64,000 nucleotides of DNA from assembly GCA_020633315.1 (NCBI GenBank), contig JACKDV010000016.1:1-64000 (forward strand), written 5' to 3'. Positions 43,014-53,054 of this stretch are shown here, one piece after another (position 1 is the first letter of the stretch; each line of letters starts with the position of its first letter). The translations under genes were made by a program, and so were the position numbers. Below the pieces are notes generated by a model. The model was not told the DNA's origin. It searched no databases and saw only the letters and a list, made by a program, of their open reading frames with translations. This DNA comes from Myxococcales bacterium (lineage in GTDB: Bacteria; Myxococcota_A; Polyangia; Nannocystales; Nannocystaceae).

Positions 43014-44063
43014 ATGCCCAAGATCAAGCTCACCGAGCTCAGCCGCGCCGCGGGTTGAGCCTCCAAGCTCCGCTCGCCGGAGCTGACGCAGGTCCTGCGT
43101 CGCCTGCCACGCCTCGTGGACCCCCGGGTCCTGGTCGGAACCGAGACCAAGGACGATGCCGGCGTGTACCTGCTCGACCGTCGGCGGGCGCTGGTGGTCA
43201 CCACCGACTTCTTCTCGCCGGTGGTCGACGACCCCCGCGACTTCGGGCGGATCGCGGCCGCCAACGCGCTCTCCGACGTCTACGCCATGGGGGGCCGCCC
43301 CCTGCTCGCGCTCAACCTGGTGGCGTTCCCCTCGGGCACCCTGCCGCTGTCGGTGCTCGGCGAGATCATGGACGGGGGCAGCGAGGCGGTGAGCGAGGCG
43401 GGGGCGGTGCTGCTGGGCGGGCACTCGGTGGAGGACCCCGAGCCCAAGTACGGCCTGGCCGTGGTCGGCGAGGTGGTGCCCTCGCGGCTGTTCAAGAACG
43501 TGGGCGCGCGACCGGGTGACCGGCTGCTGCTGACCAAGCCGATCGGCAGCGGCATCGTGACCACCGCGCTCAAGCGCAAGCTCGCGCGCCCCAAGGAGGT
43601 CCGCGAGGTGACCGCGCTGATGGCCACCCTCAACCGCGCCGCGGGCGAGGTGCTGAGCGCCCACTACCGCAGCGTGCACGCGGTGACCGACGTGACGGGC
43701 TACGGCCTCGTGGGTCACCTGCTCGAGATGCTCGAGGGCTCGTCGGTGGCGGCGCGACTGTCGGCGTCGGCGATCCCGGTGATCCCGGCCGCGCGGCGCC
43801 TGGCCGCGGCGGGGGTGTTCCCCGGGGGCACGCGCGCGAACCTGCGCGCTGCGGGCTCCAAGCTGCGATTCGAAGGGGCGCTGCGGGACGACGAGGCCGG
43901 CCAGCTCGTCATCGCCGACGCCCAGACCTCGGGCGGCCTGCTGGCCGCGGTCTCGCGCCGTGCCGCGCCGCGGATCGTGGCCGCGCTCGAGGACGCAGGG
44001 GTGCACGCGGCGACCATCGGAGAGGTCGTCGGGGGACGCCCACGCGTGGTCGTGGGCGATTGA
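43014..44063 (+). CDS. selD: Selenide, water dikinase (selenophosphate synthetase) with in-frame UGA selenocysteine
   Basis: SelD makes selenophosphate from selenide and ATP, the selenium donor for Sec-tRNA and tRNA selenouridine. From ATG 43014 the frame reads MPKIKLTELSRAAG, then UGA (43056-43058), then ASKLRSPELTQVLRRL and the rest of the protein in frame: VGTETKDDAGVYLLDRRRAL, GRIAAANALSDVYAMGGRP, GGHSVEDPEPKYGLAVVGEV, GSGIVTTALK, AVTDVTGYGLVGH, QTSGGLLAAV. The UGA sits at the catalytic Cys/Sec position of SelD, three residues before the conserved Lys. Length with recoding is 349 residues, normal for SelD. GTG 43116 would give a product without the active site. A hairpin downstream of the UGA is annotated separately. 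Confidence 0.93.
43067..43083 (+). promoter_or_regulatory. Candidate bacterial SECIS hairpin in selD
   Basis: GCTCCG and CGGAGC pair around the 5-base loop CTCGC, with the loop 15-19 bases after the UGA. Bacterial SECIS elements are stem-loops just 3' of the UGA and bind SelB. The loop distance fits, though the Escherichia coli loop GGU motif is absent, as is common outside enterobacteria. Confidence 0.6.
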
Positions 44064-44254
44064 GGCTCGGGACGTCGTTCCTCGGGCTCGGGTGGCGGTA
44101 GGGTCTTCCCGCACGGAGGAGGGGGCACCCCGTGGCGGCGCGGCGCGGCTCCGAGCCGGCGGGCTGGTGTCGCCCTTCGAGACGAGGGGCGCTACGGTGT
44201 CGGTCCGACGATCGTCCGGCTGGTGGGAGGGGCCACCGGGCGTCGGAGAAGGAC

Positions 44255-45745
44255 ATGATCATGATGAAGAAGGAACTACTGATCCTCGCGAGTGCCCTTG
44301 GCTTGCTGACCGCGTGCCCCGGCGACGATGCGCCGCCAGCCACCACCGACAGCGACGACGACTCCGGCACCGGCTCGACCACCAACACGCCCACGACGAT
44401 GACCGCCGGCATGACGGCGGGCACCGGCGATGGGACGGGCACCGGCGATGAGACGGCCACCGACGGCGGCGGGCCGGTGTGTGGCAACGGGGTGGTCGAG
44501 GAGGGCGAGGCCTGCGACGACTCGGGCGAGTCCGCCACCTGCAACGACGACTGCACAGCTGCGGCCTGCGGTGACGGGGTGCTCAACGAGACGGCCGGCG
44601 AGGTCTGCGACGACGGCGGAGAGTCGGCGGCCTGCAACGACGACTGCACGGCCGCGATGTGTGGCGACGGGATCGTCAACGCCAGCGCCATGGAGGACTG
44701 CGACGACTCGGGCGAGTCGGAGACCTGCAACGACGACTGCACCACCTCGATGTGCGGCGACGGGGTGCTCAACGAGACCGCGGGCGAGATCTGCGACGAC
44801 GGCAACGCCGACGACTTCGACTTCTGCAACAACCTGTGCGACGTGGCGCCGGCGGCCGTGCTCGACATGATGCACGTGTTCGACACCGACACCGGCGAGC
44901 TCGACGGCGTGCCCCAGACCCACTGGGATCCGGCCACCTCCACCTGGTACCTCACCGGCCTGACCATCTCGGCCGGTGGCGTGCTCACGGTGGTGGGCGA
45001 CACCGGGCTGACGATCATGGTGGACGGCGCGGTGGACATCGCGGGCGTGCTCGACGTCTCCGGTGGCAACGGCGGCCCGGCGACGCCGATCAACGTCTGC
45101 GACACGGCCGGGCTCGGCGGCATCGGAGGCCCCGGTGGCTTCGATGGTGGCGTGGGGGCCGGCAACATGGGCACCGGCACCCAGGATGGTGCGCCGGGCG
45201 AGGGCCCCGGCATGGCGCCGGCCACCGGCGGCATGAGCTCCACCGCGACCGACATGATCGACGCGGCCTCGGGCGGCGGCGGCGGTGGGCACCTGCTGCC
45301 CGGAGCCGACGGCACCCAGAACGCCGGGACCACGGCCGGCGTGGGCGGTGAGATGCACATGAGCCTGCCGCCGCTCATCGGCGGTGGCGGTGGTGGTGGC
45401 GGTGGCGTCGAGAAGGACGACGCCTTCGGCATGCTCGGGCCTGGTGACGACGAGGGCTCGGGCGGTGGCGGTGGCGGCGGTGCGGTGTCGATCTCGGCCA
45501 CCGTGTCGATCACCGTGACCGGCACCATCGATGCCTCGGGTGGAGACGGCGGGCCCGCGAACGCGTGCGGCGGCAACCTCGGTGGCCTCGGCGGAGGCGG
45601 GGCGGGCGGAACCATCCAGCTCGACTCGCCGGCCACCGACGCGATGATGGGCATCCTGGACGTGACCGGAGGGGCCGGCGGAAGCATCGGCTTCGACGGC
45701 TACGACGGCGGGGCCGGGGCCGACGGCAACGTCGTGGTGCTGTAG
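44255..45745 (+). CDS. Glycine-rich lipoprotein with four Cys-rich (DUF4215-like) repeats
   Basis: This 496-residue protein starts at ATG 44255 after GGAGAAGG. The signal peptide ends SALGLLTAC and a Gly/Thr/Asp linker follows. Four Cys-rich units come next: CGNGVVEEGEACDDSGES, CGDGVLNETAGEVCDDGGES, CGDGIVNASAMEDCDDSGES and CGDGVLNETAGEICDDGN, each ending in CNDDC or CNNLC. These are the Myxococcus Cys-rich repeat (DUF4215-like). The rest is beta-solenoid-like and very glycine-rich (GGGGGGGGVEKDD, GGGGGGGAVSIS, GGAGGSIGFDGYDGG). The product is likely a long extracellular glycine-rich stalk. Units 1-3 lack the usual DGN and use DDSGES or DDGGES, an unusual internal series. No catalytic motif is present. 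Confidence 0.8.
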   Translation: MIMMKKELLILASALGLLTACPGDDAPPATTDSDDDSGTGSTTNTPTTMTAGMTAGTGDGTGTGDETATDGGGPVCGNGVVEEGEACDDSGESATCNDDCTAAACGDGVLNETAGEVCDDGGESAACNDDCTAAMCGDGIVNASAMEDCDDSGESETCNDDCTTSMCGDGVLNETAGEICDDGNADDFDFCNNLCDVAPAAVLDMMHVFDTDTGELDGVPQTHWDPATSTWYLTGLTISAGGVLTVVGDTGLTIMVDGAVDIAGVLDVSGGNGGPATPINVCDTAGLGGIGGPGGFDGGVGAGNMGTGTQDGAPGEGPGMAPATGGMSSTATDMIDAASGGGGGGHLLPGADGTQNAGTTAGVGGEMHMSLPPLIGGGGGGGGGVEKDDAFGMLGPGDDEGSGGGGGGGAVSISATVSITVTGTIDASGGDGGPANACGGNLGGLGGGGAGGTIQLDSPATDAMMGILDVTGGAGGSIGFDGYDGGAGADGNVVVL

Positions 45746-45894
45746 CCGCAGCCCGACGTCCACGAGGGGCGGCCCGTCGTCGGCGGGTCGCTCCTCTTCA
45801 TTGGGCTCGGCTCCGCGCGGGGCTGGCCGCGAGGCACGACCGGTGGCCCCGGGTCGACGCATGCATCGCGTATGATGGGGCGACTCCTTCGACC
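45746..45894. other. Short intergenic stretch before the frameshifted lipoprotein
   Basis: 149 bases without a recognised gene, presumably holding the promoter for the next gene. Nothing further was recognised. Confidence 0.4.
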
Positions 45895-47026
45895 ATGACG
45901 ATCACGATCTCCTTGCCTCGCTCTCGTCCCGTAGCCTCCGCCGTCGTCCTGCTGGCGGCGGGCTTGCTCCCGGCGTGCTTCGATCCTCCCTCGGCGACGA
46001 CCACCGCCACGACCTTCGGCGGCTCGACGACCGCGCTCGACGGCACGACCACGGACGAGCCGCTGGAGACCACCGGTGAGCCCGGCACGGGGACCACCGG
46101 CTCCTCGCTGGACGGCGGCTCCACGAGCCCGGCCGACGGCACCGAGTCCTCGTCGGACGGCGGAGCGGAGTCCTCGTCGTCGGACGGTGGAGCGGAGTCC
46201 TCGTCGGGCGAGCCCATGCCCGTGTGTGGGGACGGCGTCCTCGATCCCACCAGCGAGACCTGCGACGACGGCAACCTGATGGCGGGCGATCTGTGCGACG
46301 CGAGCTGCCAGGTGGAGACGGTGAGCTTCGCCTACTCCGGCGCGCCGCAGGTGCTGAGCCTGCCCGCGTGGGTGGGCGAGGTGAGCATCGAGGCCTGGGG
46401 CGCCCAGGGGGGAGGCTCGGGCTGCTCCGGGGCGCCTCCCCAGGAGGACGGCGGCCTGGGGGGCTACGTCTCGGCCACCGTGCCGGTGCCGCCCGGGGCC
46501 ACGCTGACCATCTTCGTGGGCGGCCAGGGCGTGATCGAGGGCCCGGGCGGGTTCGGAGGCGGCGGGGACGGAGGCACCTACGGCGGCGGCGGGGGTGGAG
46601 CCTCCGACGTGCGCGTGGGCGGCATGGTGCTGGCCAACCGCGTGGTCGTGGCCGGCGGAGGCCGGGGGCGGCAATTGTGGCGGCCCCGATCACGGCGCGG
46701 GTGGGGTGGGCGGCGGCCTCATGGGCGGCGACGGCATCTCCTACCAGGGCTGGGCGCCCGGCGGCGGCGGGACGCAGACCATGGGCGGAGCGGCCGGCGA
46801 CAATGGCTCGCTGCCCGGAGCCCTCGGCCTGGGCGGGAGCCACCCGGCCGGCGACGGCTACCACTTCGGTGGCGGCGGCGGTGGCTACTACGGAGGCGGG
46901 GCGGGCTACGGTGCGGGCGGAGGCGGCGGATCCTCGTACTACGGGGTCGCCCCCGGGGCCTCGACGATGGAGGGAGCGCGGATGGGCAACGGCGAGGTCG
47001 TGATCACGCCGGTCGCCATCCCCTGA
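45895..47026 (+). pseudogene. Glycine-rich (ALK-like GRD) lipoprotein disrupted by a frameshift
   Basis: From ATG 45895 the protein has a signal ending AAGLLPAC, a long Thr/Ser/Gly/Glu linker and one DUF4215-like repeat (CGDGVLDPTSETCDDGN). A glycine-rich beta domain follows: FAYSGAPQVLSLPAWVGEVS, IEAWGAQGGGSG, GGLGGYVSATVPV and GGGGGASDVRVGGM. This resembles the glycine-rich domain of ALK/LTK-type proteins and bacterial relatives. The reading frame then breaks between 46648 and 46672. The continuation in the next frame (CGGPDHGAGGVGGGLMGGDG, GGGGGGYYGGGAGYGAGGGG, GEVVITPVAIP) is clearly the rest of the same domain, ending at 47026. The break could be a mutation, an assembly error in a G-run or programmed slippage. 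Confidence 0.75.
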
Positions 47027-47037
47027 GCGCGCGAGCC

Positions 47038-47069
47038 CGAGGCCGGACGGGACGATCCGCCCGGCCTCG
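47038..47069. terminator. Hairpin between convergent genes
   Basis: CGAGGCCGG pairs with CCGGCCTCG (9 bp), with a few extra inner GC pairs around GACGAT. It lies between the end of the glycine-rich lipoprotein and the YceI-like gene. There is no T-tract. Confidence 0.55.
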
Positions 47070-47086
47070 TCGCGATCGCGGGGCCT

Positions 47087-47722
47087 TCAGCTCCGCTTGA
47101 AGCTCAGGTCGAGCTTGAGCAGCACCTCGTCCTTGATCAGGTCGTCGGGCATGCCTGGGTAGACGATCCCGAATTGCTTGCGATCGATCGTGAACTCCGC
47201 GGTGCCCTTGGCCGAGCCGGCGCTCACCTCGAGCTTGGCGGGGAACGAGATCGACTTGGTCTCGCCGTGCAGGCTCAGGTTGCCCTCGACCAGGTGGGTG
47301 GTCCCGCCCTCGCCGGCCTTCTCCTGGATGCTGGTGGAGACGAACTTGGCCTCGGGGTGGGCGGCGGCGTCGAAGAGATCGGGCGACAGCAGGTGCTCCT
47401 GCAGCTTGTCGGGCTCGATCGTCAGCGAGTCGACCTTCACCGTGATCTCCAGGCCGACCGGCTTGTCGCCCTCGAAGGTGGCGTTGCCGTCGATGGTGCC
47501 GAAGCTGCCCTCGTGCTCGGCGGTGACCTTGGCGCCCACGAAGCCCACCTTGCTCGCGGCGGCATCGAGCGCGGCGACCTTGGCGTCGGGCGACGCGGGC
47601 TTGGAGTCGACGGGCTTGGCGTCCTGGGCCTCGGCCTTGGGCTTGTCGTCGATCTGCCCCTTGCCGCAGGCGAGCGGGGCCAGGGGGAGGGACAGAGCGA
47701 GCATGAACGCGATGCGCTGCAT
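47087..47722 (-). CDS. YceI-like lipoprotein
   Basis: This 211-residue protein has a signal ending LSLPLAPLAC and a Lys/Asp/Ala-rich linker. A YceI-type beta-barrel follows: KVGFVGAKVTAEHEGSFGTI, LEITVKVDSLTIEPDKLQEH, HPEAKFVSTSIQE, LVEGNLSLHGETKSISFPA and AEFTIDRKQFGIVYPGMPDD. YceI barrels bind long isoprenoid or lipid molecules in the periplasm, and this one is lipid-anchored. It is transcribed in the same direction as rpoD, downstream of it, but separated by about 110 bases and likely independent. Confidence 0.88.
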   Translation of the reverse strand: MQRIAFMLALSLPLAPLACGKGQIDDKPKAEAQDAKPVDSKPASPDAKVAALDAAASKVGFVGAKVTAEHEGSFGTIDGNATFEGDKPVGLEITVKVDSLTIEPDKLQEHLLSPDLFDAAAHPEAKFVSTSIQEKAGEGGTTHLVEGNLSLHGETKSISFPAKLEVSAGSAKGTAEFTIDRKQFGIVYPGMPDDLIKDEVLLKLDLSFKRS

Positions 47723-47832
47723 GGGCGAATCCTGCCCGCACCCGCTCGGCTTGGCCAGGGGAGGCGACGATGACGGTCCGTTGCGAGGCCCGCAACGACC
47801 AGGGGCCGGCCGGCACGAGGGCCGGGGCCGGC

Positions 47833-49640
<1,808 letters not shown>

Positions 49641-49644
<4 letters not shown>

Positions 49645-49670
49645 CTCAAGCCTCACTTCTTCATCTCAAG
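49641..49670 (-). repeat. Short direct repeat at the dnaG-rpoD junction
   Basis: CTTGAGATGA occurs twice (plus-strand TCATCTCAAG at 49641-49650 and 49661-49670), 20 bases apart. One copy covers the dnaG stop region and the other the rpoD start (GAGATG). It may be a duplicated translational junction. Confidence 0.6.
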
Positions 49671-51522
49671 TCGAAGGCGGGAGGGGGGCGGCCTGGCGGA
49701 GGTCGGCTTGCTGGCGGCGCAGGGCGATGCGCTGCTGCTGGAGCTCGCGCTGGCGATCCACGTCGCCGGTGGCACGAGCGCTGCGGTACTCGTCGTCGAG
49801 CTGGCGCACGCGGGAATCGAGGGCCTCCTCGCGGCAGCGGTGCAGCAGGGTCTGCAGCTCGACCTGGGGGTCGACGTCGAGCGACGACGCGTCCTCGCCC
49901 GCGCGGTACTTGCCGGCGAAGACCTGCTCGTGCAGCAGGGGCTGGTCCTGCGGCTCGGCCTGCTCGAGGAGCTCGCTCATGGTGGCCAGCCGCCCGTCCT
50001 TGGCCCCGTCGATCACGGCCTGGACCACTCGACGCAGGCGCGGATCGTCGATGACCTCGCTGGCCCCGTGGCGCTCGGCCAGGGTCGCGAGGTGGGGGAC
50101 GTCCACCAACAACATCGTGAGCTCGGCTTGGGCTTGGGGCAGCGGAGCGAGCGAGCGCACGGTCGCGGATGGTTGCATAGGCGGCCCGGATAGCCCAGTC
50201 GATCGCCGCGGGTCGTCCTGGAGGGCCCGCTGCAGGCGCTCCAGGGGCACTCCGAACAGCGCTGCGGCGCTCTCTGCGTAGAACGATCGCGCGGACGGCC
50301 GACGGACGCGGCGGACGAGCCCCATCGCGCGGTCGAGGGCGCGGGCACGCGCGTCGGGGGAGCCCCCCGCCCGCGCGGCCAGGCGGGTCATGGCGACCTC
50401 CAGCGCAGAACGGGCATCCGCGAGCAAATTCGTGAAGCGCTCCTGCCCCAGGCTGTCGGGATCCTCCCCGTCGGGGAGGATCACCAGGCGCACGTCGAGA
50501 TCCTGGTCGAGCAGCAGGGGCAGCGCCGACCAGGCGGCCTTGCGCCCGGCCGCGTCGCCGTCGAAGCACATCACCACCTGGGAGGTGAAGCGCGCGAGCA
50601 GGCGGGCCTGATCCTCGGTGAGCGCGGTGCCCAGCGGCGCGACGGTCTCGGCGAGGCCGCGCTGGTGCAGGCTCACCACGTCCACGTTGCCCTCCACCAG
50701 GATCGCGCGGCCGCTGCCCCGGATCGCGGGGCGGGCCACCGCGAGGCCGAAGAGGGTCTTGCCCTTGTGGAACAGGAAGGACTCGCTCGAATTGACGTAC
50801 TTGGGCGGGGCCTGGCCGTCGCTGGCCTGGTCGTGCGGGGGCACCACCCGCCCCGAGAAGGCGATCACCTCGCCGCCGGGCTGTACCACGGGGAACATCA
50901 GGCGGCCGCGGAAGGCGTCGTAGACCGAGCCGCGTCGCTCGCTGGCGCGCAGCAGCCCCAGCTTCTGGGCCAGGGCCGTCGAGCAGCCCTTGTCTTGCAG
51001 GGCTCGCGCCAGGCGATCCCAGCCGGCCTCGGTGGGGGCGGGGGCGTAGCCCAGGGCGAAGGCCTCGGCCGCCTCCTCGTGGATGCCGCGCTTGGCCAGG
51101 TAGGCGCGGCCCGCCTCGCCCTCGGGGCCCTGGCGCAGGATGTCGCGGTACAGATCCGAGGCCGCCCGCATCAGCGCATAGGCATCGTCCCGCTCGGTGC
51201 GATCGGGCCCCGTGCCTCCGCGGCCCACGCTCGCGGGTAGCGACACCCCGTACATCTCGGCGAGCTTGCGGATCGTCTCCACGAAGCTCTTGCCCTCGAT
51301 CTCCATCACGAAGCGGATGGCGTCGCCTCCCACCCCGCAGCCGAAGCACTTGTAGCCCTTGAGGGCCGGGTTGACGTTGAAGCTCGGCGTCTTCTCCTGG
51401 TGGAAGGGACAGCGACCCACGTAGTTGCGACCGGAGCGCTTGAGCTCCACGTAGCGGCCGATCAGGTCGACGATGTCGACCCGGTCCCGGACTTCCTGGA
51501 CCTTGTCCTCTGGGATCGCCAT
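49666..51522 (-). CDS. dnaG: DnaG, replicative primase
   Basis: This 618-residue primase starts MAIPEDKVQEVRDRVDIVDL. The CHC2 zinc domain is GRCPFHQEKTPSFNVNPALK then GYKCFGCGVGGDAIRF. The RNA polymerase and TOPRIM core include GKTLFGLAVARPAIRGSGRA, ILVEGNVDVVSLHQRGLAET (TOPRIM Glu) and VVMCFDGDAAGRKAAWSALP (DxD). The C-terminal helicase-binding part is more variable. It makes the RNA primers at the replication fork. It forms the conserved dnaG-rpoD pair, without rpsU at its 5' side here. A divergent small gene lies upstream. Confidence 0.97.
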   Translation of the reverse strand: MAIPEDKVQEVRDRVDIVDLIGRYVELKRSGRNYVGRCPFHQEKTPSFNVNPALKGYKCFGCGVGGDAIRFVMEIEGKSFVETIRKLAEMYGVSLPASVGRGGTGPDRTERDDAYALMRAASDLYRDILRQGPEGEAGRAYLAKRGIHEEAAEAFALGYAPAPTEAGWDRLARALQDKGCSTALAQKLGLLRASERRGSVYDAFRGRLMFPVVQPGGEVIAFSGRVVPPHDQASDGQAPPKYVNSSESFLFHKGKTLFGLAVARPAIRGSGRAILVEGNVDVVSLHQRGLAETVAPLGTALTEDQARLLARFTSQVVMCFDGDAAGRKAAWSALPLLLDQDLDVRLVILPDGEDPDSLGQERFTNLLADARSALEVAMTRLAARAGGSPDARARALDRAMGLVRRVRRPSARSFYAESAAALFGVPLERLQRALQDDPRRSTGLSGPPMQPSATVRSLAPLPQAQAELTMLLVDVPHLATLAERHGASEVIDDPRLRRVVQAVIDGAKDGRLATMSELLEQAEPQDQPLLHEQVFAGKYRAGEDASSLDVDPQVELQTLLHRCREEALDSRVRQLDDEYRSARATGDVDRQRELQQQRIALRRQQADLRQAAPLPPST

Positions 51523-51661
51523 GCCCCCACGACGCCGAGCTCCGCCACCCCGACGAAGGCACCGGCCTCGACGTAAGGATCCCTACAATCCAGCCCGACG
51601 CAAGGCAAGAAGGCCGAAAACTTGCCGAGGCGGGGGCGGGCATGCCATCGCCGAAGACGAG

Positions 51662-52111
51662 ATGAGCATGCCCGCGACCGACCCCACCGCCTTTCGTGGA
51701 CCCCAGCCGGTGTCGACCACCCCCGAGGCGGAGGCCCCGGCCCGCCTGTGCGCGGTGCCGGACCACGGCCCGGAGCGCCGCCGTAGCGGTCGGCGCGCAC
51801 GGGCGCGGGACCGCCTGATGGACCGCGCCACCCAGGCCCCGACCCACAGCGCCGCCCTCGAGGGGGTGGACAACGTGGAGAACCTGCTGCTGTTCGTCGA
51901 CGACGATCTGCGGGAGACGGCCCTGGCCATCCACCACATCGAGGCGTTCCTGGTGCGTACCCTGGGCCTGCTCGAGAGCGACGACCTGCGCCGCGAGGAC
52001 GTGGTCTCGGTGGCGGGGGACACCACGGTGCTCGACCACGTGGACATGCTCAACGAGACCCTCGAGAGCCTGCGCCGTCGGCTCGCCCGGCTGGCCTCGC
52101 GCATGAGGTGA
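51662..52111 (+). CDS. Hypothetical helical protein
   Basis: This 149-residue protein starts at ATG 51662 with GAAGACGAG immediately upstream (an ATG at 51668 is equally close). The first half is rich in Pro/Arg and low-complexity; the second half forms helices: VENLLLFVDDDLRETALAIH, HIEAFLVRTLGLLESDDLRR and DHVDMLNETLESLRRRLARL. It has no hydrophobic segment, Cys or known motif. It lies divergent from dnaG with about 140 bases between. Confidence 0.6.
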   Translation: MSMPATDPTAFRGPQPVSTTPEAEAPARLCAVPDHGPERRRSGRRARARDRLMDRATQAPTHSAALEGVDNVENLLLFVDDDLRETALAIHHIEAFLVRTLGLLESDDLRREDVVSVAGDTTVLDHVDMLNETLESLRRRLARLASRMR

Positions 52112-52124
52112 TCGCCCGGCGGGA

Positions 52125-52156
52125 GCGCGACCGGGACGAGCCCGGCACGGTCGCGC
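52125..52156. terminator. Hairpin upstream of the CPBP protease gene
   Basis: GCGCGACCG and CGGTCGCGC form a perfect 9-bp stem around a 14-base loop between the hypothetical gene and the CPBP gene. It may be a terminator of the first gene or a leader structure for the second. Confidence 0.45.
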
Positions 52157-52181
52157 CGATGCTGCGTATGATGCCGGCCAC

Positions 52182-53054
52182 GTGAGCAAGGCCGAGTCAG
52201 GCGAGCTGCCCCCTTCGTCGGTCGACCCCCCGGGATCCGAGGTGGCGCCGGCTCCCCAGCTCGCGCGCCAGGCCATCGTGGTCACGCTCGGCGTGTACCT
52301 GGGCTACCTGCTGCTGAGCCTGCTGCCGCTGCCCGGCGACCTGCGCTACCTGCTGCTGGTCGGCGCGTTCTACTTCCTGCCCGGCTGGCTGCTGCGCCGC
52401 GAGCCCGCGCGGCAGGCTCGCTACCAGGTGGGGCCCGATCGCGTGGTGCCGCCCTGGAGCTGGCGAGGCGCCCGCGTGGCGGCGGTCTCCGCCCTGCTGG
52501 TGTTCCCGCCGTTCGTGCTGCTGTTCTTCTGGTTCTACTCCCGGGTCTGCGCCGGCGACCTGAGCATGCTCGCGCCCGTCACCTGGGTGGAGGGCATCGT
52601 CCCCGGGGTGGGCGGGCTCGAGGACTACCTGCATCGCCTGTGCCGTCCCCACGAGGGCGGCATGTGGCCGCAGGCCCTGCGCTGGCCCGCCGACTGGCTC
52701 GAGCACGGCGGGCTCGGCTTCGTGCTCGCGGTGGCGGTGGAGGTGTTCGCGGTCGCGCTGCCCGAGGAGGTCTTCCACCGGGGCTACCTGATGAGCGCGC
52801 TCGAGGAGCGGTGGCCGCCGCGCCGACGGGTGCTCGGGGTCCCCCTGGGGCTGGGTGCGGTGCTCGCGAGCCTGGTGTTCGCGGTGGGGCACCTGGTGGG
52901 CATGGCCGAGGTCGCGCGCCTGGCCACCTTCTTCCCCGCGCTGGTGTTCTCGTGGCTGTGGCGACGCTCGGGGAGCCTGTGGGCGCCCGCGCTGTTCCAC
53001 GCCGCGGCGAACCTGTTGATGGCGGTGCTCATCGCCAGTACGTTCCCGACATGA
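52182..53054 (+). CDS. CPBP-type intramembrane glutamic protease, candidate myxosortase
   Basis: This 290-residue membrane protein begins at GTG 52182 and has about seven hydrophobic helices. The protease core is ALPEEVFHRGYLMSALEERW with catalytic EExxxR, then LVFAVGHLVGMAEV (FxxxH), then APALFHAAANLL (HxxxN/D). CPBP proteins include prenyl proteases and, in myxobacteria, the myxosortases that cut MYXO-CTERM tails. The gene position and class make it a candidate for that role, with two MYXO-CTERM proteins encoded in this window. This is inference only. The stop overlaps the HAD gene start (ATGA), so the pair is coupled. Confidence 0.85.
   Translation: MSKAESGELPPSSVDPPGSEVAPAPQLARQAIVVTLGVYLGYLLLSLLPLPGDLRYLLLVGAFYFLPGWLLRREPARQARYQVGPDRVVPPWSWRGARVAAVSALLVFPPFVLLFFWFYSRVCAGDLSMLAPVTWVEGIVPGVGGLEDYLHRLCRPHEGGMWPQALRWPADWLEHGGLGFVLAVAVEVFAVALPEEVFHRGYLMSALEERWPPRRRVLGVPLGLGAVLASLVFAVGHLVGMAEVARLATFFPALVFSWLWRRSGSLWAPALFHAAANLLMAVLIASTFPT

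Noticed and set aside
38937..43058. Very long plus-strand frame that ends at the selD UGA
   Set aside because: It is antisense to the IgGFc-like and PKD genes. Only its last 14 codons (43014-43055) belong to a real gene, selD.
43116..44063. SelD starting at GTG 43116 as a complete gene
   Set aside because: This start lacks the catalytic Cys/Sec and Lys of SelD; the conserved N-terminus is present in the same frame upstream of a UGA.
45352..45480. GGC/GGT-rich tract as a possible CRISPR or tandem DNA repeat
   Set aside because: It is coding sequence for polyglycine in an exported protein; unit spacing is irregular.
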